Shown here: positions 27,395 to 35,984 of the stretch, piece by piece
Position numbering within the stretch: position 1 is the stretch's first letter
How the letters are laid out: every line of letters begins with the position of its first letter
NCBI RefSeq assembly: GCF_017726655.1
Contig: NZ_CP072309.1
Coordinates: 62,001 to 126,000 of the forward strand
Length of the DNA: 64,000 nt
From: Agrobacterium tumefaciens
GTDB taxonomy: Bacteria > Pseudomonadota > Alphaproteobacteria > Rhizobiales > Rhizobiaceae
Direction: 5' to 3'
Position numbers and translations under genes: made by a program
Notes under the pieces: model-generated
The model's input: only the letters and a program-made list of their open reading frames with translations
What the model was told of the DNA's origin: nothing
Database searches by the model: none

Positions 27395-28275
27395 GAGTTC
27401 CTCCGAATGCGCAGCAGCTGAAACTGGAGAATGGAAACGATCATGATCAGCAGGAACAGCACGGTCGCGACAGCGGAGGCATAACCGCCATTGTTGAGCT
27501 GGAAGGCTTCACGATAGACTTTGAGCAGAAGCACGAAGCTGGAGTTGAAGGGTCCGCCGCCGCTGAGCAGATAAATCTGATCGAATATCTTTAATTGCAG
27601 GATCAATTGCAGAGTGAGCACGAGAGCCGTCACAGGCCAGAGAAGCGGCCAAGTCACCCGCCAGAAGCGCTGCCAGGTTGTCGCACCATCGAGCGAGGCG
27701 GCCTCGTAAAGCTCGGTGGGAATATTGCGCAACCCAGCAATGAACAGCAGCACGTTGAAGCCATTCGTCCACCAGATGGTCACGACGGCGACCATCGGCA
27801 TGACCCAGTACGGGTTCTTGAAGACCGCGACCGGCTTTCCGGCAATCAGCGAAATGACAGGCTGCAGAATGCCGAACTGCAGATCGAGCATCCATGCCCA
27901 GATTTCGGTCACGACCGATACGGGCAGCACATAGGGCAGGAAAAACAGGCTCATGGCAATTGTCTGCTTGACGCCCGAAAGGCGGCTGACGGCGAGCGCT
28001 ATCATCAGGGCGATGACGGTCGTCGGCACGACGGTCAGAAGCACGAAATAGCCGTTATTCTTCAGCGAGGTTACGAAGAGCTTGTCGCTCAGCAGCTTGG
28101 TGTAGTTGGCCAGCCCAACCCAGTTTCCGTCACCGATCAGCGGCGCATCTGTGAAACTCATGCGCACCATTTCAATCAGCGGATAAAGGAAAAAGGTGGC
28201 GAAGACCACGATGAACGGCGTCACCATCGACAGCGCGATCAGCGATTTCTTGCGCCGGTTTTCAATCATTGCCAT
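27391..28275 (-). CDS. Sugar ABC transporter permease (MalF/AraP-type)
   Basis: 294 residues from ATG 28275, which has GGAG seven bases upstream; a GTG seven codons earlier does not. Six membrane helices, with the EAA loop LYEAASLDGATTWQRFWRV then TWPLLWPV near 195-215. A hairpin in the 67-base gap before it probably protects the binding-protein message and lowers permease expression. Confidence 0.9.
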   Translation of the reverse strand: MAMIENRRKKSLIALSMVTPFIVVFATFFLYPLIEMVRMSFTDAPLIGDGNWVGLANYTKLLSDKLFVTSLKNNGYFVLLTVVPTTVIALMIALAVSRLSGVKQTIAMSLFFLPYVLPVSVVTEIWAWMLDLQFGILQPVISLIAGKPVAVFKNPYWVMPMVAVVTIWWTNGFNVLLFIAGLRNIPTELYEAASLDGATTWQRFWRVTWPLLWPVTALVLTLQLILQLKIFDQIYLLSGGGPFNSSFVLLLKVYREAFQLNNGGYASAVATVLFLLIMIVSILQFQLLRIRRNS

Positions 28276-28307
28276 GGACTGTCTCCGGAACTTCACGCAT
28301 TGCAGGC

Positions 28308-28332
28308 GCCCCCCGGCCAGAGACCGGAGGGC
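28308..28332 (-). terminator. Intra-operon hairpin after the binding-protein gene
   Basis: Arms 28308-28316 (GCCCCCCGG) and 28324-28332 (CCGGAGGGC) pair with one mismatch and a 7-nt loop, between binding-protein stop and permease start. There is no U-tract, so it is more likely an mRNA-stability element than a full terminator. Confidence 0.45.
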
Positions 28333-28342
28333 TGGTATCCTG

Positions 28343-29617
28343 TCACTTCAGCTTGCTTTGCAGCTCTTCCTTGATCTGCGCCACCGCATCCGCACCGCTC
28401 ATGAAGCCCTGGATGGCGGGAGCAATGACGTTGAGCGCCGCATCATAGGCGGGCGAGGCAACACCGGTGATCGTGGTTTTCGGATCAAATACTGCCGCTT
28501 CCGCAAGAGATGCATAGGTCGCATTCGGCTGCATCGCCTTGTAGTCGCTGCCTTCGGTGATGGACTTATAGGCCGGGATATGGCCCGCATCCGCCCAGCT
28601 GATGGCATGTTTTTCCATCCAGCCGATCACTTTCATGACGGCGGCGCGCTTCTCACCCGAAACGGTCTTGTCGCCCTGGTTGGGAATGGCAAAGGCGTGT
28701 GAATCCGCCCATGTGGCGCGTTTCCCCATGAAGGGCGGAACCTCGACCGCACTCCATTTGAAGCCCAGCTTGTTGTTCTTTTCCAGATCCTTGTAGGTCG
28801 GCACTTCCCAGACGCCGTTTAGCTGGAAGGCGGATTTTCCGGCGGAGAAGAGCGCAACCGAGGCGGGATATTCCGCCTGCTCCGGCGCCCATCCGTTTTC
28901 ACGCCATTTCGACATGGTGTCGATGGCCTTGGCGGCCTTTTCGGCATTGTCGCCAGCAAGCACCTCGCCATTGGTGACGAGCTCGCCGCCCTGCTGCGAG
29001 AAGAGGGTGTAGAAGACACGCCAGACCCCGGCTTCGCCGCCGGATTGGTAGGTCACCGGCGTCTCAACGCCATTCTCCTTCGCCCAGGCCAGCGCCTTCT
29101 CAAAGTCATCCATCGTCTTGATGCCGGTCAACTTGCCTTCGGCGTCGATATAGGGCGACCCTTTGAGAAGATCGGCATTGTAATAAAGAATAAGCGCGTG
29201 AATATCGAAAGGCACGGCATAGAGCTTGCCGTCATGGGTCGCCGCCTCAAGCGGTGCGGTGAAGAAATCATCTTTCTTCAGGCCGGCATCTTCGAGGTCC
29301 TTGTCGGTAATCTCGCTCAGCACCTTTTCCTGCAGCGCCAGCGGCGCACGGGAAAGGTGGTAGGTCATGACATCGGGCCCCTCACCGACGGCAGAAGCGG
29401 TCCGCACCTTGGTGTAGAAGGGCACGCCCCATTCAAGCGTTGTTCCCTTCACCTGGATATCCGGATGTTCCTTGTTGAAGGCATCGATCAGCGCCTTCAT
29501 GCGCACGCCGTCGCCGCCGGACAGAAAGTCCCACCAGACGATATCCTGTTTGGCCAGCGCCGGCAGGGCGGTCAAACCCAAAACCGTGCCCACAAGCAAT
29601 GTCTTGATCAGTCGCAT
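28343..29617 (-). CDS. Sugar ABC transporter substrate-binding protein
   Basis: 424 residues, GGAGG in the ideal place before ATG 29617. A Sec signal peptide (MRLIKTLLVGTVLGLTALPALA) is cut after ALA. It belongs to the type-2 carbohydrate-binding family 1, with the DIVWWDF-x-x-x-G opening and the ...NGVWEVP strand. It delivers its sugar to the MalF/MalG-like pair that follows. The operon context (GH51 first, MsmX-like ATPase second) suggests arabinose-containing oligosaccharides. Confidence 0.9.
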   Translation of the reverse strand: MRLIKTLLVGTVLGLTALPALAKQDIVWWDFLSGGDGVRMKALIDAFNKEHPDIQVKGTTLEWGVPFYTKVRTASAVGEGPDVMTYHLSRAPLALQEKVLSEITDKDLEDAGLKKDDFFTAPLEAATHDGKLYAVPFDIHALILYYNADLLKGSPYIDAEGKLTGIKTMDDFEKALAWAKENGVETPVTYQSGGEAGVWRVFYTLFSQQGGELVTNGEVLAGDNAEKAAKAIDTMSKWRENGWAPEQAEYPASVALFSAGKSAFQLNGVWEVPTYKDLEKNNKLGFKWSAVEVPPFMGKRATWADSHAFAIPNQGDKTVSGEKRAAVMKVIGWMEKHAISWADAGHIPAYKSITEGSDYKAMQPNATYASLAEAAVFDPKTTITGVASPAYDAALNVIAPAIQGFMSGADAVAQIKEELQSKLK

Positions 29618-29691
29618 CGTTCACTCCTCCCGTTATGTGGAAACACCCCTTGTAGAGGTGGTCTGCTCAATCGAAAGGCGCCTCCTCGCGC

Positions 29692-30765
29692 CTATCGCAA
29701 TCTCCTGCCCTCGCTGTCGAAGACCAGGATGTGCTCAGGCGCCGCGCTCAGCGACACGGACCGGCCATCGAGGCTCTCGCGTGAGCCCTGCCGCTGCACG
29801 ATGATTTCCTTGCCCGAGGGCGCGCGGGTGTAGAGATAGGAAACATCGCCCAGCTCCTCCGCCACCTCAACATTGACGGGCAAGGCACCCTCCTCCGTTA
29901 TCGTCAGATGCTCCGGCCGAACGCCGATTTCGACCCGCTGGCCGGCGGATACAGGCTGTGAAAGCCGTGCTTCCAGATGCTTCTGCCCGCCATCGAGCGA
30001 AATCGTCACGACGCCGTTTCGCTGTTCGACAATCTGCGCCTGTAGGAAGTTCATCGCCGGCGAGCCGATGAAGCCCGCGACGAACCGGTTATCAGGATCG
30101 TCATAAAGGGTGAGCGGTGCACCAGCCTGCTGCACCACGCCGCCCTTCAGCACGAAAATCTTGTCAGCCAGCGTCATGGCCTCCACCTGGTCATGCGTGA
30201 CATAGATCATCGTGGCGCCGAGCTTGCGGTGAAGGCGTGTCAGTTCCAGCCGCATCTGCACGCGCAATTCCGCATCGAGGTTCGAAAGCGGCTCGTCGAA
30301 AAGGAACACTTTCGGCTGCCGCACGATCGCGCGGCCAATCGCGACGCGCTGCCGCTGCCCGCCGGAAAGCTGCGAGGGTTTTTTATGCAGATGGTCTTCG
30401 AGTTGCAGGATGCGGGCAGCCTCGCCCACCCTCTCATTCACCTCGGCTTTCGGGCGGCGCGCAAGCCGCAGGCTGAAAGCCATGTTCTCAAACACGGACA
30501 GATGCGGATAGAGCGCATAGTTCTGGAACACCATGGCCACACCACGATCGGCCGGTTCGACGGCCGTGACATCACGGTCGTCGATGGCGATGCGCCCGCC
30601 GCTGGTCTCCTCAAGACCGGCGATCATGCGCAGCAGCGTGGATTTGCCACAACCGGAAGGCCCGACGAAGACCGCGAAGCTGCCGGTCGGGATTTCCATC
30701 GAGACATCCCGGATCGCCGCAAAGGACCCGAAGGACTTGGCTATATTGTTGAGACGGACACCCAT
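29692..30765 (-). CDS. Sugar ABC transporter ATP-binding protein (UgpC/MsmK-type)
   Basis: 357 residues. Walker A GPSGCGKST, Q-loop FQNYALYPH, signature LSGGQRQR, Walker B LFDEP, then a TOBE regulatory domain from about 240. It starts seven bases after the arabinofuranosidase stop. ATPases of this class can serve several sugar importers; a second one lies at 40482-41555. Confidence 0.92.
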   Translation of the reverse strand: MGVRLNNIAKSFGSFAAIRDVSMEIPTGSFAVFVGPSGCGKSTLLRMIAGLEETSGGRIAIDDRDVTAVEPADRGVAMVFQNYALYPHLSVFENMAFSLRLARRPKAEVNERVGEAARILQLEDHLHKKPSQLSGGQRQRVAIGRAIVRQPKVFLFDEPLSNLDAELRVQMRLELTRLHRKLGATMIYVTHDQVEAMTLADKIFVLKGGVVQQAGAPLTLYDDPDNRFVAGFIGSPAMNFLQAQIVEQRNGVVTISLDGGQKHLEARLSQPVSAGQRVEIGVRPEHLTITEEGALPVNVEVAEELGDVSYLYTRAPSGKEIIVQRQGSRESLDGRSVSLSAAPEHILVFDSEGRRLR

Positions 30766-30772
30766 GGCCGCC

Positions 30773-32284
30773 TCACTGAACCTTCAGCCGCAGCACGTGA
30801 TAGGACAGCGCCGGCACGGAACCCTTCAGCGCTCCGTCTTCGACGCCAACGCCGCTGCCCGGCGTCGGCACGACGCGATCCGGCTGATCCGGCCCGTTGC
30901 CGACACGCAAGTCATATCCCGCCATGGCCAGATGCAGGTCGAGTGACGCCGACGAGAACCCGGTGAGGCTGACATCGAGATCGGCTGCCTCGGTCAAGTG
31001 CCGGTTCAACACGAACAGCGTCACCATGCCTTCGGCTTCATCATAAACCCCGGCGACATCAAGATATTTGACGTCATCGGCCGCGTTGCAATCATAAGTC
31101 GGGCAATCGACAGCAACGTTCAGCGCAACACCGCGACCATAAAGCGAGGCGAACTGATAGGGATAATAGATAGTCTGGCGCCAGGCAGGCCCGTTCTTTT
31201 CCGCCCGGATGGGGGCGATGACGTTGACGAGCTGGGCGATACAGGCGATGCGCACCCGGTCCGAACGGCGGATGAACTCGTTGAGCAGACCGGCGACAAA
31301 CAGCGCATCCTCGAAGTTGTAAGTTTCCTCCAGAAGTGCAGGCGCTTCGGGCCAGTCCCAGCTCTTGATGCGTTTGCCGTCTTCTTCGCGGATGTGATAC
31401 CAGACGTTCCATTCGTCGAAGCAGATGGACACATCGTTCTTGGCGCGCTTCTTCGCCTTCACATAATCGATGACGCCTGCAATCGTCTGAATATAGCGCC
31501 CGGTTTCCTCGATCTTGCCGAAATAGTTCAGCGTGTCGCGGCTGCTGTTGCCGAAATATTTGTGCAGCGAGATGTGATCGACATTCTCGTAGCATTCCTC
31601 CAGCACTTCGCGCTCCCATTCGGGATAGGTCGGCATGCCGTCATTGGAGCTGCCGCAGACGATCGCTTCAATGGTCGGATCGAAGCCCTTGAAAGCCTTG
31701 GCTGTTTCATTGGCGAGGCGGCCATATTCGACCGCCGTCTTGTGGCCGATCTGCCAGGGGCCGTCCATCTCGTTGCCGAGGCACCACATTTTCACGCCAT
31801 GCGGCTTTTCGGTGCCGTGGCTGCGGCGCAGGTCGCTGAGAGCAGTACCGCCTGGGAAATTCACATATTCAAGAAAGTTGCGGGCGTCATCCAGACCACG
31901 GGAGCCGAGATTGACCGCGAGCATCATCTCGATGCCGGCCATCTGCGCCCAGTCAGCAAATTCATTGATGCCGATCTGGTTGGTTTCCTTGGAGCGCCAG
32001 GCGAGGTCGAGGCGGATGGGACGCTGGTCGCGCGGGCCGATGCCGTCTTCCCAGCGATAGGCAGACACGAAGTTGCCGCCGGGGTAGCGGATGGCTGGAA
32101 TTTTTAAATCCTGAACAAACTTCAGAACGTCCTTGCGGAAGCCATTTGCATCCGCCTGCGGATGGCCGGGCTCATAGATCCCGCCATAGATCGCACGCCC
32201 CATATGTTCGATGAAGGCGGAATATAGGCGATCGTCGATACGCCCAATCCGGAAATCCCGGTGGACTGAAACCCGCGCTTTCAT
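30773..32284 (-). CDS. GH51 alpha-L-arabinofuranosidase
   Basis: 503 residues from ATG 32284, which has GGAGGAG five bases upstream; an earlier in-frame start has no such site. There is no signal peptide, so it acts in the cytoplasm on imported arabino-oligosaccharides. GH51 signatures: IRYPGGNFVS-x-Y-x-W-x-DG at 65-81, acid/base Glu172 in WCLGNEMDGPWQIG, nucleophile Glu291 in FDEWNVWY. A C-terminal beta domain ends the chain. It is the first structural gene of the transport operon and lies downstream of an ArsR-like regulator. Release of L-arabinose from pectin side chains fits the uronate genes elsewhere in this window. Confidence 0.93.
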   Translation of the reverse strand: MKARVSVHRDFRIGRIDDRLYSAFIEHMGRAIYGGIYEPGHPQADANGFRKDVLKFVQDLKIPAIRYPGGNFVSAYRWEDGIGPRDQRPIRLDLAWRSKETNQIGINEFADWAQMAGIEMMLAVNLGSRGLDDARNFLEYVNFPGGTALSDLRRSHGTEKPHGVKMWCLGNEMDGPWQIGHKTAVEYGRLANETAKAFKGFDPTIEAIVCGSSNDGMPTYPEWEREVLEECYENVDHISLHKYFGNSSRDTLNYFGKIEETGRYIQTIAGVIDYVKAKKRAKNDVSICFDEWNVWYHIREEDGKRIKSWDWPEAPALLEETYNFEDALFVAGLLNEFIRRSDRVRIACIAQLVNVIAPIRAEKNGPAWRQTIYYPYQFASLYGRGVALNVAVDCPTYDCNAADDVKYLDVAGVYDEAEGMVTLFVLNRHLTEAADLDVSLTGFSSASLDLHLAMAGYDLRVGNGPDQPDRVVPTPGSGVGVEDGALKGSVPALSYHVLRLKVQ

Positions 32285-32330
32285 AGGCTCTCCTCCCTGC
32301 GCATTCATATTTCAAAACATGATATAAACC

Positions 32331-32346
32331 ATATTTATCGATATAG
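32331..32346 (-). promoter_or_regulatory. Putative operator upstream of the arabinoside operon
   Basis: Read on the minus strand, ATCGATAAATATG stands in an AT-rich stretch 50-60 bases before the GH51 start. The near-identical ATCGATAAATCTG occurs upstream of the neighbouring regulator gene (33347-33359). A shared site in both control regions suggests binding by that regulator. Confidence 0.45.
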
Positions 32347-32404
32347 TTGCCGAGGGAATTCGCGCCTGTCAACCGCGAAAATCATACTTATGAGTTTTAT
32401 GAGA

Positions 32405-33334
32405 TCAGCCGGCCGTTCGCAGCCGCAGGATAATGTCCTGATCATAATTGCCGAAACCACGACCGAAGATGTTCAGCCCGCCGGGATGTTTGGCATCGGC
32501 CTTGACCTCGATGCGTAACCGGATGGAACGGTGGCTGGCGAGATCGATATCGGCGAGCGTGACATCCGAAATGCGGGTTCCGTCGACATAGGTTCCCTGT
32601 GCGGTGATGCGCCAGGTTTTCAGCATACCGTATTGGGAGCCGGACAGTTTCCACCAGTCCGGCGTGAACGCCCCACGTTTGTCCCCAAAGTCCCCTGGCG
32701 AGGTCCAGACGCCGATTTCCTTGCCATTGACGGACAGCGTGATATCGGAGGGCCAATTGCTGTGAGTTCCCGGCACCTCGGAACTCACCTCCATCGAAAA
32801 CTCGATTTCCTCGACTTCACGGCCCTGAATCTTGGCATTATTAGGGAATTGATACTCCACGAAACCCGATGTCAGCCATAGCAGCGCCGTCTTCATCCGG
32901 TCTGGATCCATGAAAGTATCAGGCACATCGAGAAGCCCGATAATACCATCGGGCGAGCAGATGCCACAGGGCGCGGTGACAGAACTCTGGGTATAGAGGC
33001 CGAGCGGCATGGCGACCGCGATGTAATTTGAGACTACCGGCACCTCGGGTTTCCGGAAGGAAACGATCAATTCGTCGCAGGTGGCAAAGCAGATTTTTTG
33101 GCTTCCCTTACGGGCCTTGCGTGCCTCCGTCCGCAACAGCCCCGCGTCTTCGAGCACAGCCACACCGGCGGAAACGGTGGACTGCGGCAGCTCTAATTTT
33201 TGAGCAATTTCGTTGACGTTGAGGCCGCTTTGCTCATGTAGCAACTTCAATATCTGTACGCGGATCAGAGACGCAGCCGCCTTCAGAACATCGAACTCTT
33301 TTTCAGCATCAACGAGCAGGAAATTGGGCGCCAT
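32405..33334 (-). CDS. ArsR-like winged-helix regulator with C-terminal beta domain
   Basis: 309 residues. N-terminal winged helix (about 12-85) with NEIAQKLELPQSTVSAGVAVLEDAGLL. A linker with a CGIC pair at about residues 123-126 precedes a C-terminal beta-rich domain (about 155-309), with strands ending ...GFGNYDQDIILRLR, similar to carbohydrate-binding jelly-rolls. This form of ArsR protein is common next to glycoside hydrolase operons. The C-terminal domain would bind the sugar; that part is inference. The arabinoside operon starts 120 bases downstream on the same strand. The regulator probably controls it and itself through the shared sequence noted at 32331 and 33347. Confidence 0.83.
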   Translation of the reverse strand: MAPNFLLVDAEKEFDVLKAAASLIRVQILKLLHEQSGLNVNEIAQKLELPQSTVSAGVAVLEDAGLLRTEARKARKGSQKICFATCDELIVSFRKPEVPVVSNYIAVAMPLGLYTQSSVTAPCGICSPDGIIGLLDVPDTFMDPDRMKTALLWLTSGFVEYQFPNNAKIQGREVEEIEFSMEVSSEVPGTHSNWPSDITLSVNGKEIGVWTSPGDFGDKRGAFTPDWWKLSGSQYGMLKTWRITAQGTYVDGTRISDVTLADIDLASHRSIRLRIEVKADAKHPGGLNIFGRGFGNYDQDIILRLRTAG

Positions 33335-33346
33335 AGTCTAATCTTC

Positions 33347-33360
33347 AGATTTATCGATCC
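33347..33360 (-). promoter_or_regulatory. Putative autoregulatory operator of the ArsR-like regulator
   Basis: Minus-strand ATCGATAAATCTG lies 13 bases upstream of the regulator start and matches 12 of 13 positions of the site before GH51. Confidence 0.4.
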
Positions 33361-33464
33361 AGATCAGAATTTCTGGCTCAAATAACCCGTACTTGTCCAG
33401 TCCTCTTTGTCATAAAGCCGGCGCAAAGGAAAGAAAGCCTCCCCACGTCGCCAGATCTCAAGGG

Positions 33465-33508
33465 AAAGGCACCGCCATGCGGCTGCGAGACCGCACGGCG
33501 GTGCCTTT
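33465..33508 (-). terminator. Terminator of the orphan binding-protein gene
   Basis: Perfect 12-bp arms AAAGGCACCGCC (33465-33476) and GGCGGTGCCTTT (33497-33508), six bases beyond the stop at 33515. T residues flank both ends, so it could work in both directions. Confidence 0.8.
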
Positions 33509-33514
33509 TCGTCG

Positions 33515-34807
33515 TCAGCCGCGCTTGCGCAGGGTCCGCGTGCCGGTGTCGACAAGATTTTGCGCTGCTTCATCCACGCTGGCGCGGCCGAAGGCGAGCG
33601 AATCGGCGATAGGACGCATCACGCCGCGGTCAAACTCATTGGCGCCGATCGGGGCGGGCTCGGGGTAGGAATCCAACTTGCCCGACAAGCTCTCAATGTA
33701 ATCCACCGTCTTGCGCTCGGTCTCATTGAGCGTCGGCAACAGGGCCTCACGCACCACCTTGGCGGGCGGCACGCCGCGCTCGACGCCGAGCACCTTGCCC
33801 GCTTCCAGATCATTGACGAAGAAGTTGATGAATTTCGCCGCCTCTTCCCCATTTGTCGAGGTGGACGAAATCGACCAGATGAGCCCTGGCCGGTAATAAT
33901 GACCGGTTGGCTTCCCCGGCCCCTCGCCCGGGAGCATACCGATGGAGAGCGTTTGCTTGTTGAGTTTCTGGTAGCCGACAAGCTGGTTGGAATAGGCAAA
34001 ACCGATGGCTGAATTGCCAAGCGTCAAGGCGTTGGACTCGATGGTATTGTCGTCACGCGTCTGGATATCGGCGGAAACGCAAAGCTTGTTCTCGCGCAGG
34101 TCCTCCCAATAGGCGAACCATTCCTTGGCGTCTTCCTTGTTAAAGCCGATGGTGCCGTCCTGGAACAGAAGCTTGCCGCGCTGACGCAGCCAGACATCGA
34201 AGACATAATGATAACGCGCGCCATAGGGCACGGCCCAATAGTTGCGTTTTGCCGGGAAGTTCTTCTTGAAATCGCGCGCCAGTTCCGCAAGCGCCTTCCA
34301 GGTGATCTGCTCCTTCGGCACAGATACGCCGCCCTCCTTCAGCGTATCGGCGTCATACATCATGCAGAAGGAATTCAGCCCGAGGCCGACGCCGTAAAGC
34401 TTGCCGTCGATGCGGCAGAGATCCACCTCGCTTTTGCCGAAGGTAGAAAGATCAAGCGACTTGCCGACGAACTGATCCAGCTCCATGCAGGCGCCTCGAC
34501 CCGAATAATCGGCAATGGTGGAAGGCTCGAGCTGGAAGATATCGGCAACGTTGCGTCCCGCCATCGACGTCGCAAGCTTGGTCCAGTAATCGGAACCGGC
34601 GATCATTTCGCCGCTCACCTCCGTCTGCGGATTGGCCTTCTGGTAAAGAGCAATGACATCGTTGGTGCGCTTGCTGCGATCGGCAGATCCCCACCATACG
34701 CAACGGAGGCGCGTGTCTGCTGCGGACGCGCGCAAGCCGCCAGCGGCAACGCCAAGGCCGGCCAGTGCCGCGGTCACCAAAAATCCACGTCTATCGATCA
34801 TTTGCAT
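33515..34807 (-). CDS. Orphan sugar ABC substrate-binding protein
   Basis: 430 residues; a signal peptide with an Arg pair (DRRGFLVTA, possibly Tat) is cut near ASA-A. Type-2 carbohydrate-binding fold. Permease and ATPase genes do not accompany it: a strong terminator follows directly. It is clearly paralogous to the binding protein at 43470-44759 (shared WWGS, R-T-N-x-x-I-A-x-Y, DYW-x-x-LAT-x-x-AGRN and the C-terminal FG region), so it may use the permeases encoded at 41642-43463. It is divergent from a LacI-family regulator that probably controls it. Confidence 0.88.
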   Translation of the reverse strand: MQMIDRRGFLVTAALAGLGVAAGGLRASAADTRLRCVWWGSADRSKRTNDVIALYQKANPQTEVSGEMIAGSDYWTKLATSMAGRNVADIFQLEPSTIADYSGRGACMELDQFVGKSLDLSTFGKSEVDLCRIDGKLYGVGLGLNSFCMMYDADTLKEGGVSVPKEQITWKALAELARDFKKNFPAKRNYWAVPYGARYHYVFDVWLRQRGKLLFQDGTIGFNKEDAKEWFAYWEDLRENKLCVSADIQTRDDNTIESNALTLGNSAIGFAYSNQLVGYQKLNKQTLSIGMLPGEGPGKPTGHYYRPGLIWSISSTSTNGEEAAKFINFFVNDLEAGKVLGVERGVPPAKVVREALLPTLNETERKTVDYIESLSGKLDSYPEPAPIGANEFDRGVMRPIADSLAFGRASVDEAAQNLVDTGTRTLRKRG

Positions 34808-34823
34808 CTGCTCCTCCCGCGTT

Positions 34824-34905
34824 TTGCAAATTTTTCAAGAACGGCTTAATTTCTTGCAATTTTTCTTTCGTTGCAATATTTGCATGACAAATGATTTTTT
34901 TGCAA
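34824..34905. promoter_or_regulatory. Divergent promoter region with four TTGCAA boxes
   Basis: The hexamer TTGCAA, itself a palindrome, occurs at 34824, 34854, 34871 and 34900 in the 112-bp AT-rich gap between the orphan binding protein and lacI-like genes. The start-to-start spacings are 30, 17 and 29 bp. Clustering suggests operator half-sites for the LacI-type protein. Confidence 0.5.
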
Positions 34906-34919
34906 GCGCAGGAGACGAT

Positions 34920-35984
34920 ATGAACGATACGCCCGACATCAGCCGTCCGCGTCAGTCGGATATCGCCCAACGCGCTGGCGTCTCCATCAGCACTGTCTCG
35001 CGCGTTCTGGCTGGCGAAAAAGGAATAAGCGCATCGATCCAGACCAAGGTTCTGGGCGTTGCGGCGGAGCTCGGCTATCCCCTGCGACCGGCGATGAACC
35101 AGGCAACCGGTGTGCCGCTGGAAGGCAAGACAATTCTTGCGCTCATGTCCGCGGGAAGGGCAACGGGCGATATCGGCGCTTTTTACCACGACATTTTCGA
35201 TACGTTGCGAAGCCTTGCGCAGACGGACGGATTCGAACTCGATATCAGGCTTTTACACCAGAAGCAGATTGACGACGCGCTGATCCAGCGGGTTTGCGAG
35301 GTGGACGGCCTCCTCGCCATCGGCCTCGATCCTGAGGAGGAGATCATCCACCGCATCACGCAGGGCGTCGTGCAACCGGTTCTGGTCAACAGCGCCGATC
35401 CCGCCATGGCCCTCGATTGCGTCTCGCCTTCGAATTTTTACGGGGGTGCGCTGGCAGCGCGAAGGCTACTGGAACTGGGGCATCGCAAGGTCGCCTATAT
35501 AGGCCCACATCATCGCCACACCATCAGGGAGCGTATGCGCGGCTTCCGACAGACGATTCTTGAGGAAGAGGGAGCGACCTATGAGGAGTTCCTGCTTTCG
35601 ACGGCGGATAGCGGCTTCGGGCAGGCCGGCGATGCGGTTCGTCAGCTGCTGGCCAAGAACCCTGAGTTGACAGGCCTATTCTGCATGAATGACGCCATTG
35701 CCCTTGGTGCGCTGGGCGCAGCGCAGGAGCTTGGCCTCGGCGTGCCCGAGGATCTTTCCATCATCGGTTTCGACGACCTTCCTTTTGCCGAACTCTCCAC
35801 GCCGCGTCTCAGTACGATCCGGGTCGACCGCCGCGAGATCGCCCGCGAAGCGGTTGACCTGTTGCGGCGGCGTCTGACCGAGCCTTCCGCCAACGCCCGT
35901 CAGGTGCAGCTCGGCGTTCATCTTGTCGAGGGGCAAACCGCAGGCAAGGCGAAAGTGACGCGGAAGGCAACACGTGATGCATGA
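34920..35984 (+). CDS. LacI-family transcriptional regulator
   Basis: 354 residues from ATG 34920 (GGAGA site just ahead); the frame is open further up but lacks a site. Helix-turn-helix QSDIAQRAGVSISTVSRVLAGE at about 11-32, with a hinge helix then a periplasmic-binding-like sugar domain (ILALMSAGR..., GHRKVAYIG, FCMNDAIALG, PEDLSIIGFDDLPFAELSTP). The sugar it senses is unknown. Its stop overlaps the next gene by eight bases, so it heads a four-gene operon and is divergent from the orphan binding protein. Confidence 0.92.
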   Translation: MNDTPDISRPRQSDIAQRAGVSISTVSRVLAGEKGISASIQTKVLGVAAELGYPLRPAMNQATGVPLEGKTILALMSAGRATGDIGAFYHDIFDTLRSLAQTDGFELDIRLLHQKQIDDALIQRVCEVDGLLAIGLDPEEEIIHRITQGVVQPVLVNSADPAMALDCVSPSNFYGGALAARRLLELGHRKVAYIGPHHRHTIRERMRGFRQTILEEEGATYEEFLLSTADSGFGQAGDAVRQLLAKNPELTGLFCMNDAIALGALGAAQELGLGVPEDLSIIGFDDLPFAELSTPRLSTIRVDRREIAREAVDLLRRRLTEPSANARQVQLGVHLVEGQTAGKAKVTRKATRDA

